The notes under the pieces are model-generated. The model was given only the letters and a program-made list of their open reading frames with translations, was not told where the DNA came from and made no database searches. A program made the translations under genes and the position numbers. 64,000 bases of DNA from the NCBI GenBank assembly GCA_001599755.1, contig BCHX01000007.1:434001-498000 (forward strand), in the 5' to 3' direction. This document shows positions 53,998 through 64,000 of this stretch, piece after piece. The DNA is from Gliomastix tumulicola. Lineage: Eukaryota > Ascomycota > Sordariomycetes > Hypocreales > Bionectriaceae. Position 1 is the first letter of the stretch. Each line of letters opens with the position of its first letter.

Positions 53998-56900
53998 ATG
54001 GCGACCATCAACTTCGACATCAATGATGCGCTCAGGGACTATATGTCCGACCCGACCCAGATCCCAACACCAGAGGCAGACAGCGCGCTTCTTGACTGCG
54101 AGACAGACCCCGAGGGTCTCACGAATCAGCTCGTTAACTCGGTCCTGAATCCCATCGTCGACGCCGTCGCAGACAACCCAGATGCGATACTGCGCGCATC
54201 GAACTTCGACTCTTTACAATTCCTCCTCAAGTGCGTCGCATCCATCCTATCACGAATTTACGCCCTTCCTTTGGCATGATGCTAACCCATATCGCCAGAT
54301 ACACGTCTTTTATTCCCACACATGCCCTCAGCAAGGTCTTTGACCTTGTCATGAGCGGCTTCAGCTCGCAAGCTGACGCAGCGCACAACGACATCGAGTC
54401 TCCCGATGACGAGGGCTCGATACCACACCACAAGCAACTTCTCGAAATCTATGGCTTCTTGTTGCAATGGACTATTGCCGCCGTCGAGACCAAGGCTGCC
54501 GAGAAGTCATCCGCCGCTCCAGCCGCCAGAGGGAGGGGCAAGGCCAAGAAGGGTGCGGCCAAGGACCCTGATGTCTGGGACTCGACGACGCAGGTCCAGG
54601 CCGCCCTCGACATCATGTGCAAAGTCATGAAGGTGAAGCTCTCCAAGATCTTCCTGACGACGAGCGAACGCGACACATTCATCGGTCTCCTGACGAGGCC
54701 GGTGTACATGATTCTCGAGAGCGAGCAGCGGGCAAAGAATATGCCTATCAGGATGCACTGCTTCAAAGTGCTCTGTGTCGCCATCAAGCATCATGGACAT
54801 GCTTACGGTACGTGCCCTCCTCTATCGACCGGGACCTGACCGTCTACTAACAAGTATTAGCTGCCCAAATCAACGTGATCCAGAACTTGACGTACTTCGA
54901 GCATCTACCCGAGCCCATGGCAGAGTTCTTACACATCCTTTCCGAAACATACGATTACCCTCAACTTACGGACGAGGTTCTCCGAGAAATCAGCAACAAG
55001 GAGTTCAACTCCAACGACACTCGCGGTCCCAAGTCGGTATCAACGTTCATTGCCAAGCTCTCGGAGTTGACCCCGCGGCTGGTGATCAAGCAAATGACGA
55101 TGCTCGCTAAGCAGCTCGACAGCGAGGTACGTTTGCACTTCCAAGCAACGCGATCGGACAGAAAGCTAATATGCCGTAGTCATACACCCTTCGCTGCGCG
55201 CTGATCGAAGTGTGCGGCAACATGATTGCGTACCTCAGCAAGCAGGACGAGCGGACGGATAACCACAAGACACAGCTGAATGCTTTCTTCGATGTGCTCG
55301 AGGAGCGATTCTTAGATATCAACCCCTACAGCCGATGCCGAACCCTACAAGTGTACATGAAGCTCGCGGAGCTCGACCAGAAGTTCCCCAAACGTCGACA
55401 GAAGGCTGCCGAGTTAGCATGCCGGAGTCTCGAGGATAAGAGCAGCAATGTGCGCCGAAACGCCATTAAGCTGCTTGGCACCTTCATCAAGACTCACCCG
55501 TTCACCGTCATGCACGGAGCACAACTCAACCGCAAGGAGTGGCAGGACCGATACGACAAGGTAGAGGAGGAGCTCAACGCACTCAAGCCACCTCCTGGCA
55601 TGCCCGGCTTCGATGGGCAGAACCCTGATACGACGGTGGATAATGGCCTCGTCGACGAAGCCACCCAAGTCGGGTCGCCAGAGAAGCCCAAGCCCATGAC
55701 AGACGAGGAGAAGATTGCGGCCATCAAGAAGGCGCAAGAGGAGGCCGCGACCAGCGAGGCCATCGAGAAACTCACGCTCACAAAGAGGTACTACAACGAG
55801 GCGCTCAGGTTTATCGATGTGCTGCACGACGCGACGGGTACCATCTGCCAGCTCCTCGGTTCGAGGAACAAGAGCGAGGTGATCGAGGCCATGGACTACT
55901 TCGAGGTTGGAGACGCATACAACATCGAGGAGAACAAGCTCGGCATTCGCCGTATGCTCCGCCTCATCTGGACCAAGGGCAACAGCGACGAAGGCAAGGG
56001 CGTGCAGACGCATCTCATCGAGTGCTACAAGCGACTCTTCTTCGAAGCCCCCGACTCGTTCAGCCCCAACGATGCCGCCAACTACATCGCCCGCAACATG
56101 ATCAGCTTGACGTTTGGGGCGACTTCTGCCGAGCTCACGTCATTGGAGCAGCTACTTGCCACTATGATGAAGGGAGGGATGATTCCCGAGGTCGTCATCA
56201 ACAAGCTGTGGCAGGTGTATGGCGTCCAGAAGCGCGAGATCTCGCGAACGCAGCGGAGAGGCGCCATCATCATTCTTGGGATGTTGGCAACAGCGAATCC
56301 CGAAATTGTCGTGGGCGAGATTGAGACAATGCTTCGAACCGGCCTGGCGTCTCATGGCCGCAGTGACCTTCAGCTTGCGAAGTATACCTGCATCGCATTG
56401 AGGAGGATCAACCCTCAGGGCCGTCAGGCCAAAGACTCGACCGTCAAATTCTCCAGGTTACCAAACGACCATGCCGTGTCAACCAGGCTGGCGGCTATCA
56501 CCGAGGTGCAGTCGGACAGCAAGGAATGGTATGGTGTAGCTGAGCAGGCCATCAATGCCATCTACGCCCTCTCCAAGCACCCCGACACGCTCTGCTCTGA
56601 CGTTATTCGACGGAAAACAAAGACCGTCTTTGGCCAGAAGCCTCAGTCGCGTCCCCAGTCGCGTGACGAGACACAGCAGATTACGCAACAAGTGACACAG
56701 CACGTGGGTGCCTTTGCCGATCCCACATTGACGCAGATCCCAGGGAGCCAAACGGACAAGCCAGTAAACAGAGACAACGCCATCAGCCTGTCTCAGCTAC
56801 TCTTTATCGTTGGTCACGTCGCGATCAAGCAGGTTGTTCATCTTGAGCTTTGCGAACTCGACTTCAAGCGTAGAAAGCAAGAAAAGGAGAAGCAAGCCTC

Positions 56901-57860
56901 AAGCAAGCCTGAGAAGGAAAAGGAAGAGGCAGACGAGCTGGACCTCATTGGAGGAACGACAGAAGATGACTTTACGGAAGCCATGACACACATCCGCGAG
57001 AGGGAACTTCTGTACGGGCCAAGCTCCTTGCTAGCTCTGTACGGGCCACTGGTATCCGAGATCTGCGCAAACAACACGACATATGCAGACAAGGGTCTGC
57101 AGGCAGCGGCAACACTGTGTTTGTCGAAGCTCATGTGTGTGTCGTCCGAGTACTGCGAAGCCAACCTGCCGCTCCTCATCACCATCATGGAGCGGTCACC
57201 CGACGCCATTGTTCGTTCCAACGCCGTCATCGCGCTCGGCGACATGGCTGTCAGCTTCAACCACCTCATCGATGAGAACACGGACTTCCTGTACCGTCGT
57301 CTGGCAGATTCCGACGCGTCAGTGAAGCGCACGTGCCTCATGACGCTGACGTTCCTCATCCTGGCTGGACAGGTCAAGGTCAAGGGCCAGCTGGGTGAGA
57401 TGGCCAAGTGCCTCGAGGACGAGGACAGGAGGATCGCCGATCTGGCCAGGATGTTCTTCACGGAGCTAAGCACCAAGGACAATGCCGTGTACAACCACTT
57501 TGTGGACATGTTCAGCCTGCTCAGCGGGGGCGGGATGGAGGAGGAGAGTTTCAAGAAGATTGTGCGGTTCCTGCTCGGGTTTGTCGAGAAGGTGAGTCAT
57601 TTCCCGACGTTGTGCATGCCATTGTTTACTACACGTCAGCCGGGCGCCGGCCCCATTGCGTTCGTGAAGATGCTAACGGCGTTCTGTAGGACAAGCACGC
57701 GAAGCAGCTCGCTGAGAAGCTGGCCGCACGCCTTGGACGGTGCGACACGGAACGGCAGTGGAATGACGTGGCGTTTGCCATTGGCCTACTGCCGCATAAG
57801 AACGAGGATATCACGAAGTTGGTGTCGGAAGGATTCAAGATTGTGCAGGCGACAGCGTAG
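53998..57860 (+). CDS. YCS4: Condensin complex subunit 1 (Cnd1/YCS4, NCAPD2-type HEAT protein)
   Basis: A HEAT-repeat regulatory subunit of condensin, needed for mitotic chromosome compaction. Five exons: 53998-54230, 54299-54807, 54861-55126, 55180-57591 and 57690-57860, giving 1196 residues, close to the usual length. Introns are 68, 53, 53 and 98 nt, with branch sites GCTAAC, CTACTAAC, GCTAAT and TGCTAAC. Landmarks: the N-terminal Cnd1 block, RCRTLQVYMKLAELDQKFP, RRNAIKLLGTFIKTHPF, and the C-terminal Cnd1 core (GPLVSEICANNTTYADKGLQ; AVIALGDMAVSFNHLID; DNAVYNHFVDMFSLLS; FKKIVRFLLGFVEKDKHAKQ). The end is EGFKIVQATA. The ATG context is CCACCATGG, close to the Kozak optimum. Confidence 0.95.
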
Positions 57861-59500
57861 ATCTGAGATGCTTCCGTTAGAGAGGCTGATGAGTGCATGT
57901 ATGATGAATATAGGGCCGATATACCAGGGTGGCCGGCGGGGTGTTTATGAATTCGATGTCCATACCTTTCATATCAGGCATCCCGTGGTGATAGTGATTG
58001 TCGTGTAGGATGACTACGCAACTAGACGTAGGCATGACTCAGAGCGCCGTGACTAATAACAACTGGCATATTGAGTACATCGCTTCAGGAGTGCTTCATG
58101 TCGATGCTTCTACTTTCAACCAATATAGAGGATAATCCAACTCAGCGCAGGCGGAATGTAGGCAACAACAGTTGGTGCCTGGGGTATTGAGATGGCTGCC
58201 TGCTATAGGGTAGCAGCGGCCTCAACTGAGGGCATCACGATGCGCAGTTCCGAGATTGAAGCTCTGAAGTCACAGCGGCTGCAACAAAGAAATTGTTTAC
58301 TCCACTTAATCTCAGGGAAACGAGCGGAACGGGGATCATTTTAGTGCTGGACGCAAATCTCATTACGCACCCGCGAGCTGAATATCCTTTGTTTGCCTCT
58401 TGCGTCGCGGAGCGCTGGGTCGTGGCGTTCGCACTGGCGTTCGCCGGGCGTTGTTTATTACGGCAGCGACAGAAACGGGAACCGTTCCGGGCCTGACGGG
58501 CAAGGAGGGGTCTGGCAGGGTTGTGGTGTGATGCGTGATGAGGGGCGAGGCCATCAAGTACAAAAAGGGTACGGCTGCCCACCTCCAATCCACGCCGCAA
58601 AAGGGGAGCTGGAGACAAAGAACTGGATCGCACCGAGAGAGCTTCGAGTCACGCTTCCGGCCAACAGACCACACACGGACGTTGCACCGAGATTCCCTGC
58701 CTATATCTACTCATCCCCATCTTGATCTCTTCTTTTTTTACCCACTGAGACTGTCTCCAGATCGACTGTCTTGGATTAATTATCCCGACCTTCCTTGAGA
58801 TTCCATCCGAAAGCTACCCCAAAAAGTAGTGCCTACTTACCGAACCGTCCACCCAAAGCGGAGCACGTTTTTGACGGTACTCGCCCCCACACAGCTTAAC
58901 GGACGAAAACACGTGACTTGGCGTCCCGCTTGGAAGTCAAGATCCCTGTCCACTTACGACACGGAAGTGCTGCTTGGAGCTACGTTCTCAGCCGAAACTT
59001 TGGAGCTGCCCACCTCTTGTTGTTATTGCCAACCACCTCCATACGACACCCTGACAGACACCTACGCTATCAATTCTTCTCAGCGGCTTCGAGAAGCATC
59101 TTTTACCAGTGTCAACACCTAGTGCGACGCTGTTACCCGCCATTCACAGTCTATGCGCCCGCCCCCAGCGCCTCATTCGCATTCGCGTCCTCGACACCCG
59201 TCCATCTCGTCACTCGAGTCCTCGAGCTAGCCAGCAACCCCCGACACAGCTTCTTTGCTCGACTGCGCTGGGGTCTCTCGCATATTGGGAGCCTCCGTTT
59301 CACCTCCGCTGCATAAATCGGGCCATGGGCCTGGATAGAGAGTCTTTACGACGAAGGATCGAGATAGGGGAGGTTTGATTAGGTGCTTAACCTTTACCCT
59401 ACCCGCTGCCGGAAGCGCAGTGATACAATACAAGACAAGGCTTCTCCTGACACAGTTCTTCTCTACAGAGACGAGAACAGAGACTTAAGTTGCCACCACC
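57861..59500. other. Intergenic, FCP1 promoter and long leader
   Basis: 1.6 kb between two plus-strand genes. Short patternless frames only. CT-rich sequence at about 58722-58740 may mark FCP1 transcription start. No gene is supported. Confidence 0.5.
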
Positions 59501-61891
59501 ATGCACGAAAAGGTGGTGCACCTGGGCAGCCGCCTGCGGTACCCCATCACCATCACCAAGCTCCTCAAGAAGCCGGGCGACACGCTCAAGAAGCAGGAGG
59601 CCATCATGGAGTACAAGTTCACGTACCGCCACGAGACGAGCTCGGGCTCATACGACGCGACGACGTACACCGAGTTCGATAGCCCGGCCGAGGGCCTGCT
59701 CAAGGGTTGGAGCATCGACGAGGGTATGACGGTCAACGCTGATATGGCGGCCATGACCATCGAGGAGGCCTGCAGCCACGAGATCCAGATCCAGGGCATG
59801 TGCGCTGTCTGTGGCGCCGACATGACGGAGTACAATTGGGCCATGGAGGGACGCGAGGCGGACCGCGCCATGATCAACATGACGCACGATCAGACGGGCC
59901 TCATGGTCAGTCAGAACGTGGCGATGAAGGCAGAACACGACGCGCAGAAGAGGTTGCTGCGTCAGCGGAAGCTGTCGCTCGTAGTCGATCTCGACCAGAC
60001 CATCATCCATGCCTGCATCGACCCGACCGTTGGCGAATGGCAGAGCGACCCGCAGAACCCGAACCACGCAGCAGTGAAGGACGTGAGGAGTTTCCAGCTT
60101 AGTGACGACGGACCGCGAGGCCTGACGAGTGGATGCACATACTACGTCAAGCTGCGACCTGGCTTGGAGGAGTTCCTCGAGGAGATCAGCAAAATGTACG
60201 AGCTGCACGTCTACACCATGGGCACGAGAGCCTACGCGCAGAATATTGCCAAGATTGTCGATCCCCAGGGCAAGCTGTTCGGAAACCGCGTGATTAGTCG
60301 AGATGAGAACGGCAGCATAACCGCCAAGAGTCTTCATCGGCTCTTCCCCGTGAGCACCAATATGGTGGTCATTATTGATGACCGAGCGGATGTCTGGCCT
60401 AAGAACCGTCCGAACTTGATCAAGGTCGTTCCGTATGACTTCTTCAAGGGCATTGGGGATATCAACTCATCCTTTCTTCCGAAGCGGACGGACATACTGC
60501 CGACCAGTCAGCCCAATGGGACGAGCTCGACAGCAAACCCGAGCAGCTCATCCGCGACGCAGGGCAGTGCCGCCGGTGACGGATCCAGAAAGTTGTCACC
60601 GATGGACGAGCTTGCTAGAATGAGCGGCGACGACGACGGTGCAAGCCTCAAGCTTAAGACGGAGGAGCAAGAGAAGACTCTGGAGAAGCAGTTGACCGAC
60701 CGTCCGCTGCAGCACATGCAGGAGGAGCTCGACAAAGGGGAGGAGGGGACTGAAGCTGGGGACGAATCCCAAGGACACCACCGGCAGCATCTTCTGAGCG
60801 ACGATGACGAGGAGCTTATTTCGCTCTCGGACCACCTCACAGATCTGCACCGCGACTTCTACGCCGCCTATGATAAGAGACGGGACGAGCGTAAAGAAGC
60901 GGAGGGCACGCATCGGCCGGGACACAGCAAGCCGCGGCGTAAATCGGTTGACGACGGCGTGGATCTGTCCCTGGTGCCTGACGTCGGCGACATCCTGGAC
61001 GAGCTCAAGATGAATGTGTTGTCCGGACTGGTGATCGTCCTGTCCGGCTTAGTCCCACTGGGTGTGAAGGTGGCGGAGTCGGAGATTGGCATGCAGGCCC
61101 AGAACCACGGTGCGCAGGTGCTGGATAGTATCTCAAAGCGCGTGACGCACCTGGTCGTCTCGTCCGACCGACCACGCACCAAGAAGGTCCAGCATGCAGC
61201 CAAGATCCCAAGCATTCACATCGTCAACCAGAGCTGGCTCATGGACTGCCTGAGCCAGTGGCGTCGTCTCGACGAGTCTCCCTATTACATCCCGATATCT
61301 GCAGCGGATAGGGAACGCTCAGGCGAGGTGTCGGAGTCGTCCGAGGCTGAGGACGACGATATCCGCGAGATGAATGCGGCTGACTGGCAGGAGGTCGACA
61401 AGGAGTTGGCTGAATTCCTGGGGTCAGACGCTTCTGACTCGGAGACCGAGGACGAGGGCGACGAGGATGCCATGGATGAGGGCGAGGACGACAATCAGGC
61501 GAATCAGTCGGACAATGACAGTAATGACGGTGCCGACTCTTCCACGTCAGATGGTAGCAACACCTCTGCTGCCCATGGGACGAAACGAAAGAACCGGGCC
61601 GACGAAAGTGAAGAAGACGAGGAGATCGACGCAGATGGGGTCCCGCTTAGTGCGCTGGCGAAGAAGCAGCGGCTGGCTCGCAGCCGCGGCGCGTCGTCTC
61701 TACGGTCAGTAAGGGGCCCCAACGAAGGGGGGGAAGATGGCGACGCCGAAGACGATGACGGCAGCGGGCTCCCCACGCCAGGACAGACCGGAGACGAGGA
61801 GATGACGGCCTCGCAGCTGAAGAAGAAAGAGGAAGAGGATATGGCATCTCTGGAGGCCGACCTCATAGCTGAGATGGAGACCATGGATTAG
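59501..61891 (+). CDS. FCP1: RNA polymerase II CTD phosphatase FCP1
   Basis: Dephosphorylates Ser2/Ser5 of the polymerase II C-terminal domain to recycle the enzyme. Intronless, 796 residues. The order is a short beta-rich N-terminal segment (VHLGSRLRYPITITKLLKKP), a Cys pair (GMCAVCGADM), then the FCPH domain with the DxDxT motif VVDLDQTIIH (Asp163, Asp165). These are followed by KLRPGLEEFLEE, ELHVYTMGTRAYAQ and VVIIDDRADVW. A BRCT domain follows at about residues 500-600 (LSGLVIVLSG, THLVVSSDRPRTKK, IVNQSWLMDCLSQWRRLDE). The C-terminal third is acidic and low-complexity, ending EADLIAEMETMD, as needed for TFIIF contact. All catalytic residues are present. Confidence 0.96.
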   Translation: MHEKVVHLGSRLRYPITITKLLKKPGDTLKKQEAIMEYKFTYRHETSSGSYDATTYTEFDSPAEGLLKGWSIDEGMTVNADMAAMTIEEACSHEIQIQGMCAVCGADMTEYNWAMEGREADRAMINMTHDQTGLMVSQNVAMKAEHDAQKRLLRQRKLSLVVDLDQTIIHACIDPTVGEWQSDPQNPNHAAVKDVRSFQLSDDGPRGLTSGCTYYVKLRPGLEEFLEEISKMYELHVYTMGTRAYAQNIAKIVDPQGKLFGNRVISRDENGSITAKSLHRLFPVSTNMVVIIDDRADVWPKNRPNLIKVVPYDFFKGIGDINSSFLPKRTDILPTSQPNGTSSTANPSSSSATQGSAAGDGSRKLSPMDELARMSGDDDGASLKLKTEEQEKTLEKQLTDRPLQHMQEELDKGEEGTEAGDESQGHHRQHLLSDDDEELISLSDHLTDLHRDFYAAYDKRRDERKEAEGTHRPGHSKPRRKSVDDGVDLSLVPDVGDILDELKMNVLSGLVIVLSGLVPLGVKVAESEIGMQAQNHGAQVLDSISKRVTHLVVSSDRPRTKKVQHAAKIPSIHIVNQSWLMDCLSQWRRLDESPYYIPISAADRERSGEVSESSEAEDDDIREMNAADWQEVDKELAEFLGSDASDSETEDEGDEDAMDEGEDDNQANQSDNDSNDGADSSTSDGSNTSAAHGTKRKNRADESEEDEEIDADGVPLSALAKKQRLARSRGASSLRSVRGPNEGGEDGDAEDDDGSGLPTPGQTGDEEMTASQLKKKEEEDMASLEADLIAEMETMD

Positions 61892-62776
61892 TAGATATGG
61901 TCACCCTCCTCCGCTGCGACGATTTCCCGCTCGAGCTTGAAGTCCTTGGCGCACACATCATGTCGGAAGCTGTAATATCAGTGCCTTTTCTTTCTTTCTT
62001 TCTTTCGCATTTCGGTTATCAAGGGTATGGCTATGGCTGGGTGGTGTCACGGCGTCAAACAATGCTTTTCTTTCTGCTGGTCGTCTTGTCTTCTTTTTCA
62101 TCAGAGCAAACAGGAGTGCTTCAGAGACGCCTTGTTCAGAGTATTGCCGACGGTCCTGTTCTCAGCTCCTCGCATTTTACTCCGTCCATCTGGTATTACG
62201 GCTGCATACTTCAATACCCCAAACGGCATTTTATCCTCCTCAGACATTGGGAGGCGAAAGGGAGGGATGGCAGGCGTTGTTGCTCTTTGACGAAATGACG
62301 GGTATTTGGGTGTTGAGGTGGTATCTTTTCAGTATTTCTTTTCACATCTTCTAAGTACCTCCTTCAAGACGAGGATAGTCTACCTATGTAGGTTATAAGC
62401 GGTATAAATGAGATCCCCAAAGTTCAGTTCCTTGGTCGTGATACTGGAAATGGGTGCTGTGAAATGCGAGGTAGGTGAGTGGACCGTTGGAATGGAAAAG
62501 TGGGACCCGGGATGTGTGCCTTATGTAAGCATCCACGAAGCTTCATTCGTTCCTCGGTCCGCAAAGCACTCAATTCCTCACCACGCACGCAACGCAACCC
62601 CGACTCCCTGCCCACCACGACTGCTTCGACAGCGGGAGATACGCATCGATTTCGACGCGTACGATTGAATTGAACCGGTTCGCGAACTTGACGAGCCGAT
62701 AGCGGGTCAATTGACCTCGAGAAAAGAACACCCGACCGACCGACCGACCGCGAGAGCGCAGACGACGTTGCCCATC
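61892..62776. other. Intergenic region, no gene supported
   Basis: 3' flank of FCP1 and promoter of GRIM-19. A CTTT repeat occurs at about 61990-62007. Other frames are short and patternless. Confidence 0.5.
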
Positions 62777-63469
62777 ATGCCTCAGGATATGCCCCCCAAG
62801 GGCGGGTACGAGCCCGTCCAGTACAAGGTGCGTACGATTAGAGGAGGGATACCCGGTGACGGAGGGAGTGCTGGGAGAGGTGCTGCGATAGGGCATCGGT
62901 TGGATCTGGGAGTGTTGAGAATAGGAGGAATTGATGCTGACTGGATTGGTTCGCAGCGTAACCTGCCCGCCAAGGGATTCCGCCCTGGCGTGCTGCTCCT
63001 CGGAATGGGCGCCATTATGGGCTACGGCTGGTACAAGCTCATTGTCGGTATTCGCGAGGCCAAGTACGTTCGACCTACCCCTTCGACATTTCCGAACGAT
63101 CGATCCAGATTCGCATGGAAACGGGTCGGGACACGATCAGAATGGGATATGCTGACAGTGATGTTGCAGCGAGTTGGCTCGCGAGAAGATGTGGGCTCGC
63201 ATCCACCTGACGCCCCTTCTCCAGGCTGAGGAGGACCGCGATCAGGTGCGGCGATTCTGGGCCGACCAGGCCCGTGAGAAGGAGCTCCTGGGCGAGAACA
63301 GACAGGTGTACCACACAGACAAGTACGTTTCCAATTCTGTTGGAGTAGCGCTTCTCTTCCGTCATACCTACGGTGGAGGAGGGCTTGCTGAGAGAGGAAA
63401 TGCTGACAATATGATCTTCTCAGGTTCGTGAGGCCGACATACGCCGTCACGCCCCAGCCTACGAAATAA
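62777..63469 (+). CDS. NDUFA13: Complex I subunit GRIM-19 (NDUFA13/B16.6)
   Basis: An accessory subunit of mitochondrial NADH:ubiquinone oxidoreductase at the base of the peripheral arm, with one membrane helix. Four exons: 62777-62827, 62957-63063, 63170-63322 and 63424-63469, giving 118 residues. Introns are 129, 106 and 101 nt; GCTGAC branch sites are present in each. Landmarks: MPQDMPPKGGYEPVQYK, then RNLPAKGFRPGVLLLGMGAI covering the membrane helix start, YGWYKLIVGIREANELAREK, and the C-terminal FVRPTYAVTPQPTK. The size matches fungal GRIM-19 homologues. No presequence is visible, as expected for this subunit. Confidence 0.95.
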
Positions 63470-63689
63470 ACGAGGGTCGACACACAAATGCGAGAAGCAG
63501 GATGATGGGCGGATTGGAGTGTACATAACCTGTCTAGAGTATTTCCCTTTGTACTACCCGCGGCCGGACGAAGACAGTGTCAATCGAAGAAAGCATCGAT
63601 CTATTATATCTTATGAAACCTGGGGATTTCCATCTATCTGGGGAGTGCTAGCTAGCATTTCAATCTAACATTACAGTGTAGGGTTCATC
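63470..63689. other. Convergent 3' region
   Basis: Short space between GRIM-19 and the minus-strand dehydrogenase fragment; nothing else is visible. Confidence 0.5.
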
Positions 63690-64000
63690 TTACGATACAA
63701 CCGGGGCCTTGACACCGACCTGCTCCTCCGTCCACTCCCACAGCTTCTTCATCAACGCCTCGTCAAAGCAACGATCCTGCCCCGAATTCGGCCTCCCGAC
63801 CGGCTCAAAGAACGCCACCCTCCCGCCTTTGCGTCCGCCCTTGCCCTGCAGCTTCGCCTTCACATCAGGACTCGTGGCCGCCCACACCGTGTTCACGCCG
63901 CCCTGCGCCGGCGTCATCAGCCGGTTCAGCTGCGTCACGCGCACGAGCGCCCGGTTCCAGAAGCCGAGCTCCGTGACAAAGTCCGTCTCGACGACGCCCG
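63690..64000 (-). CDS. Short-chain dehydrogenase/reductase, C-terminal part
   Basis: The gene runs off the right edge on the minus strand, so only about 103 C-terminal residues are visible. The window edge reads GVVETDFVTELGFWNRALV, the usual SDR position after the catalytic YxxxK where the chain turns into the substrate-binding loop. It is followed by TPAQGGVNTVWAATSPDV, the common C-terminal helix-strand of NADP-dependent SDRs of the retinol-dehydrogenase-like group. The end is KKLWEWTEEQVGVKAPVVS. The active site and the nucleotide-binding motif lie outside the window, so subfamily and substrate cannot be given. Confidence 0.8.
   Translation of the reverse strand, partial: GVVETDFVTELGFWNRALVRVTQLNRLMTPAQGGVNTVWAATSPDVKAKLQGKGGRKGGRVAFFEPVGRPNSGQDRCFDEALMKKLWEWTEEQVGVKAPVVS

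Noticed and set aside
58235..58633. 132-codon minus-strand frame upstream of FCP1
   Set aside because: Patternless sequence in a promoter region; no family resemblance.
1..64000. CRISPR arrays, prophage, bacterial operons or intact transposons
   Set aside because: No regularly spaced repeats and no transposase, reverse transcriptase or integrase motifs were found; gene structure is fungal throughout.

Overview
The window is nuclear DNA of a filamentous ascomycete (Pezizomycotina, most likely a Sordariomycete). Genes carry short introns of about 50-130 nt with GTRNGT donors and CTAAC/CTGAC branch sites. There are HET-domain genes, a fungal-type bZIP, a CCCH protein of the Cps3 type and mitochondrial complex I subunits. 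Nothing bacterial, viral or CRISPR-like was seen. Exon structures were worked out by hand from splice signals, reading frame and family conservation; no alignment or transcript data were available.

Left part (1-18.8 kb), mixed metabolism and housekeeping: the 3' part of a GH95 alpha-L-fucosidase; a sulfotransferase-like P-loop protein; a 659-residue HET protein; a 690-residue disordered protein; the complex I TYKY subunit (NDUFS8 type); a multi-pass membrane protein; the mitochondrial acyl carrier protein (with an 18-nt microexon); and a two-finger CCCH protein on the minus strand.

Middle (18.8-28.8 kb): a roughly 10-kb stretch in which I could support no gene. It is followed by a GCN4/CPC1-like bZIP gene (minus) with TGACTCA elements in its promoter and intron, and by an NCS1 purine/cytosine permease (minus).

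Accessory island (about 32.9-44.8 kb): a decayed HET fragment next to an ankyrin-like scrap; a truncated or stop-interrupted zinc-ribbon/acidic-tail gene; a PD-(D/E)XK nuclease-like protein; two small unknown genes overlapping tail to tail; a kinase-like (possibly Fta2-type) protein; and a very large gene that I reconstruct as a protein-kinase-HET fusion of 1381 residues. In that gene the kinase and HET coding exons are joined through five consecutive short introns separated by four 3-nt exons, all in phase 0. The content resembles a fungal nonself-recognition / programmed-cell-death neighbourhood, and the splice chain is the most unusual thing in the window.

Right part (47-64 kb), dense housekeeping: CHL1 helicase and RPL28 (uL15) diverge from one promoter region; CDC7 and condensin subunit 1 (YCS4/Cnd1) diverge from another; then the RNA polymerase II CTD phosphatase FCP1, the complex I subunit GRIM-19, and the C-terminal end of a short-chain dehydrogenase running off the window. 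CHL1 (cohesion), CDC7 (origin firing) and condensin (chromosome compaction) form a run of chromosome-cycle genes.
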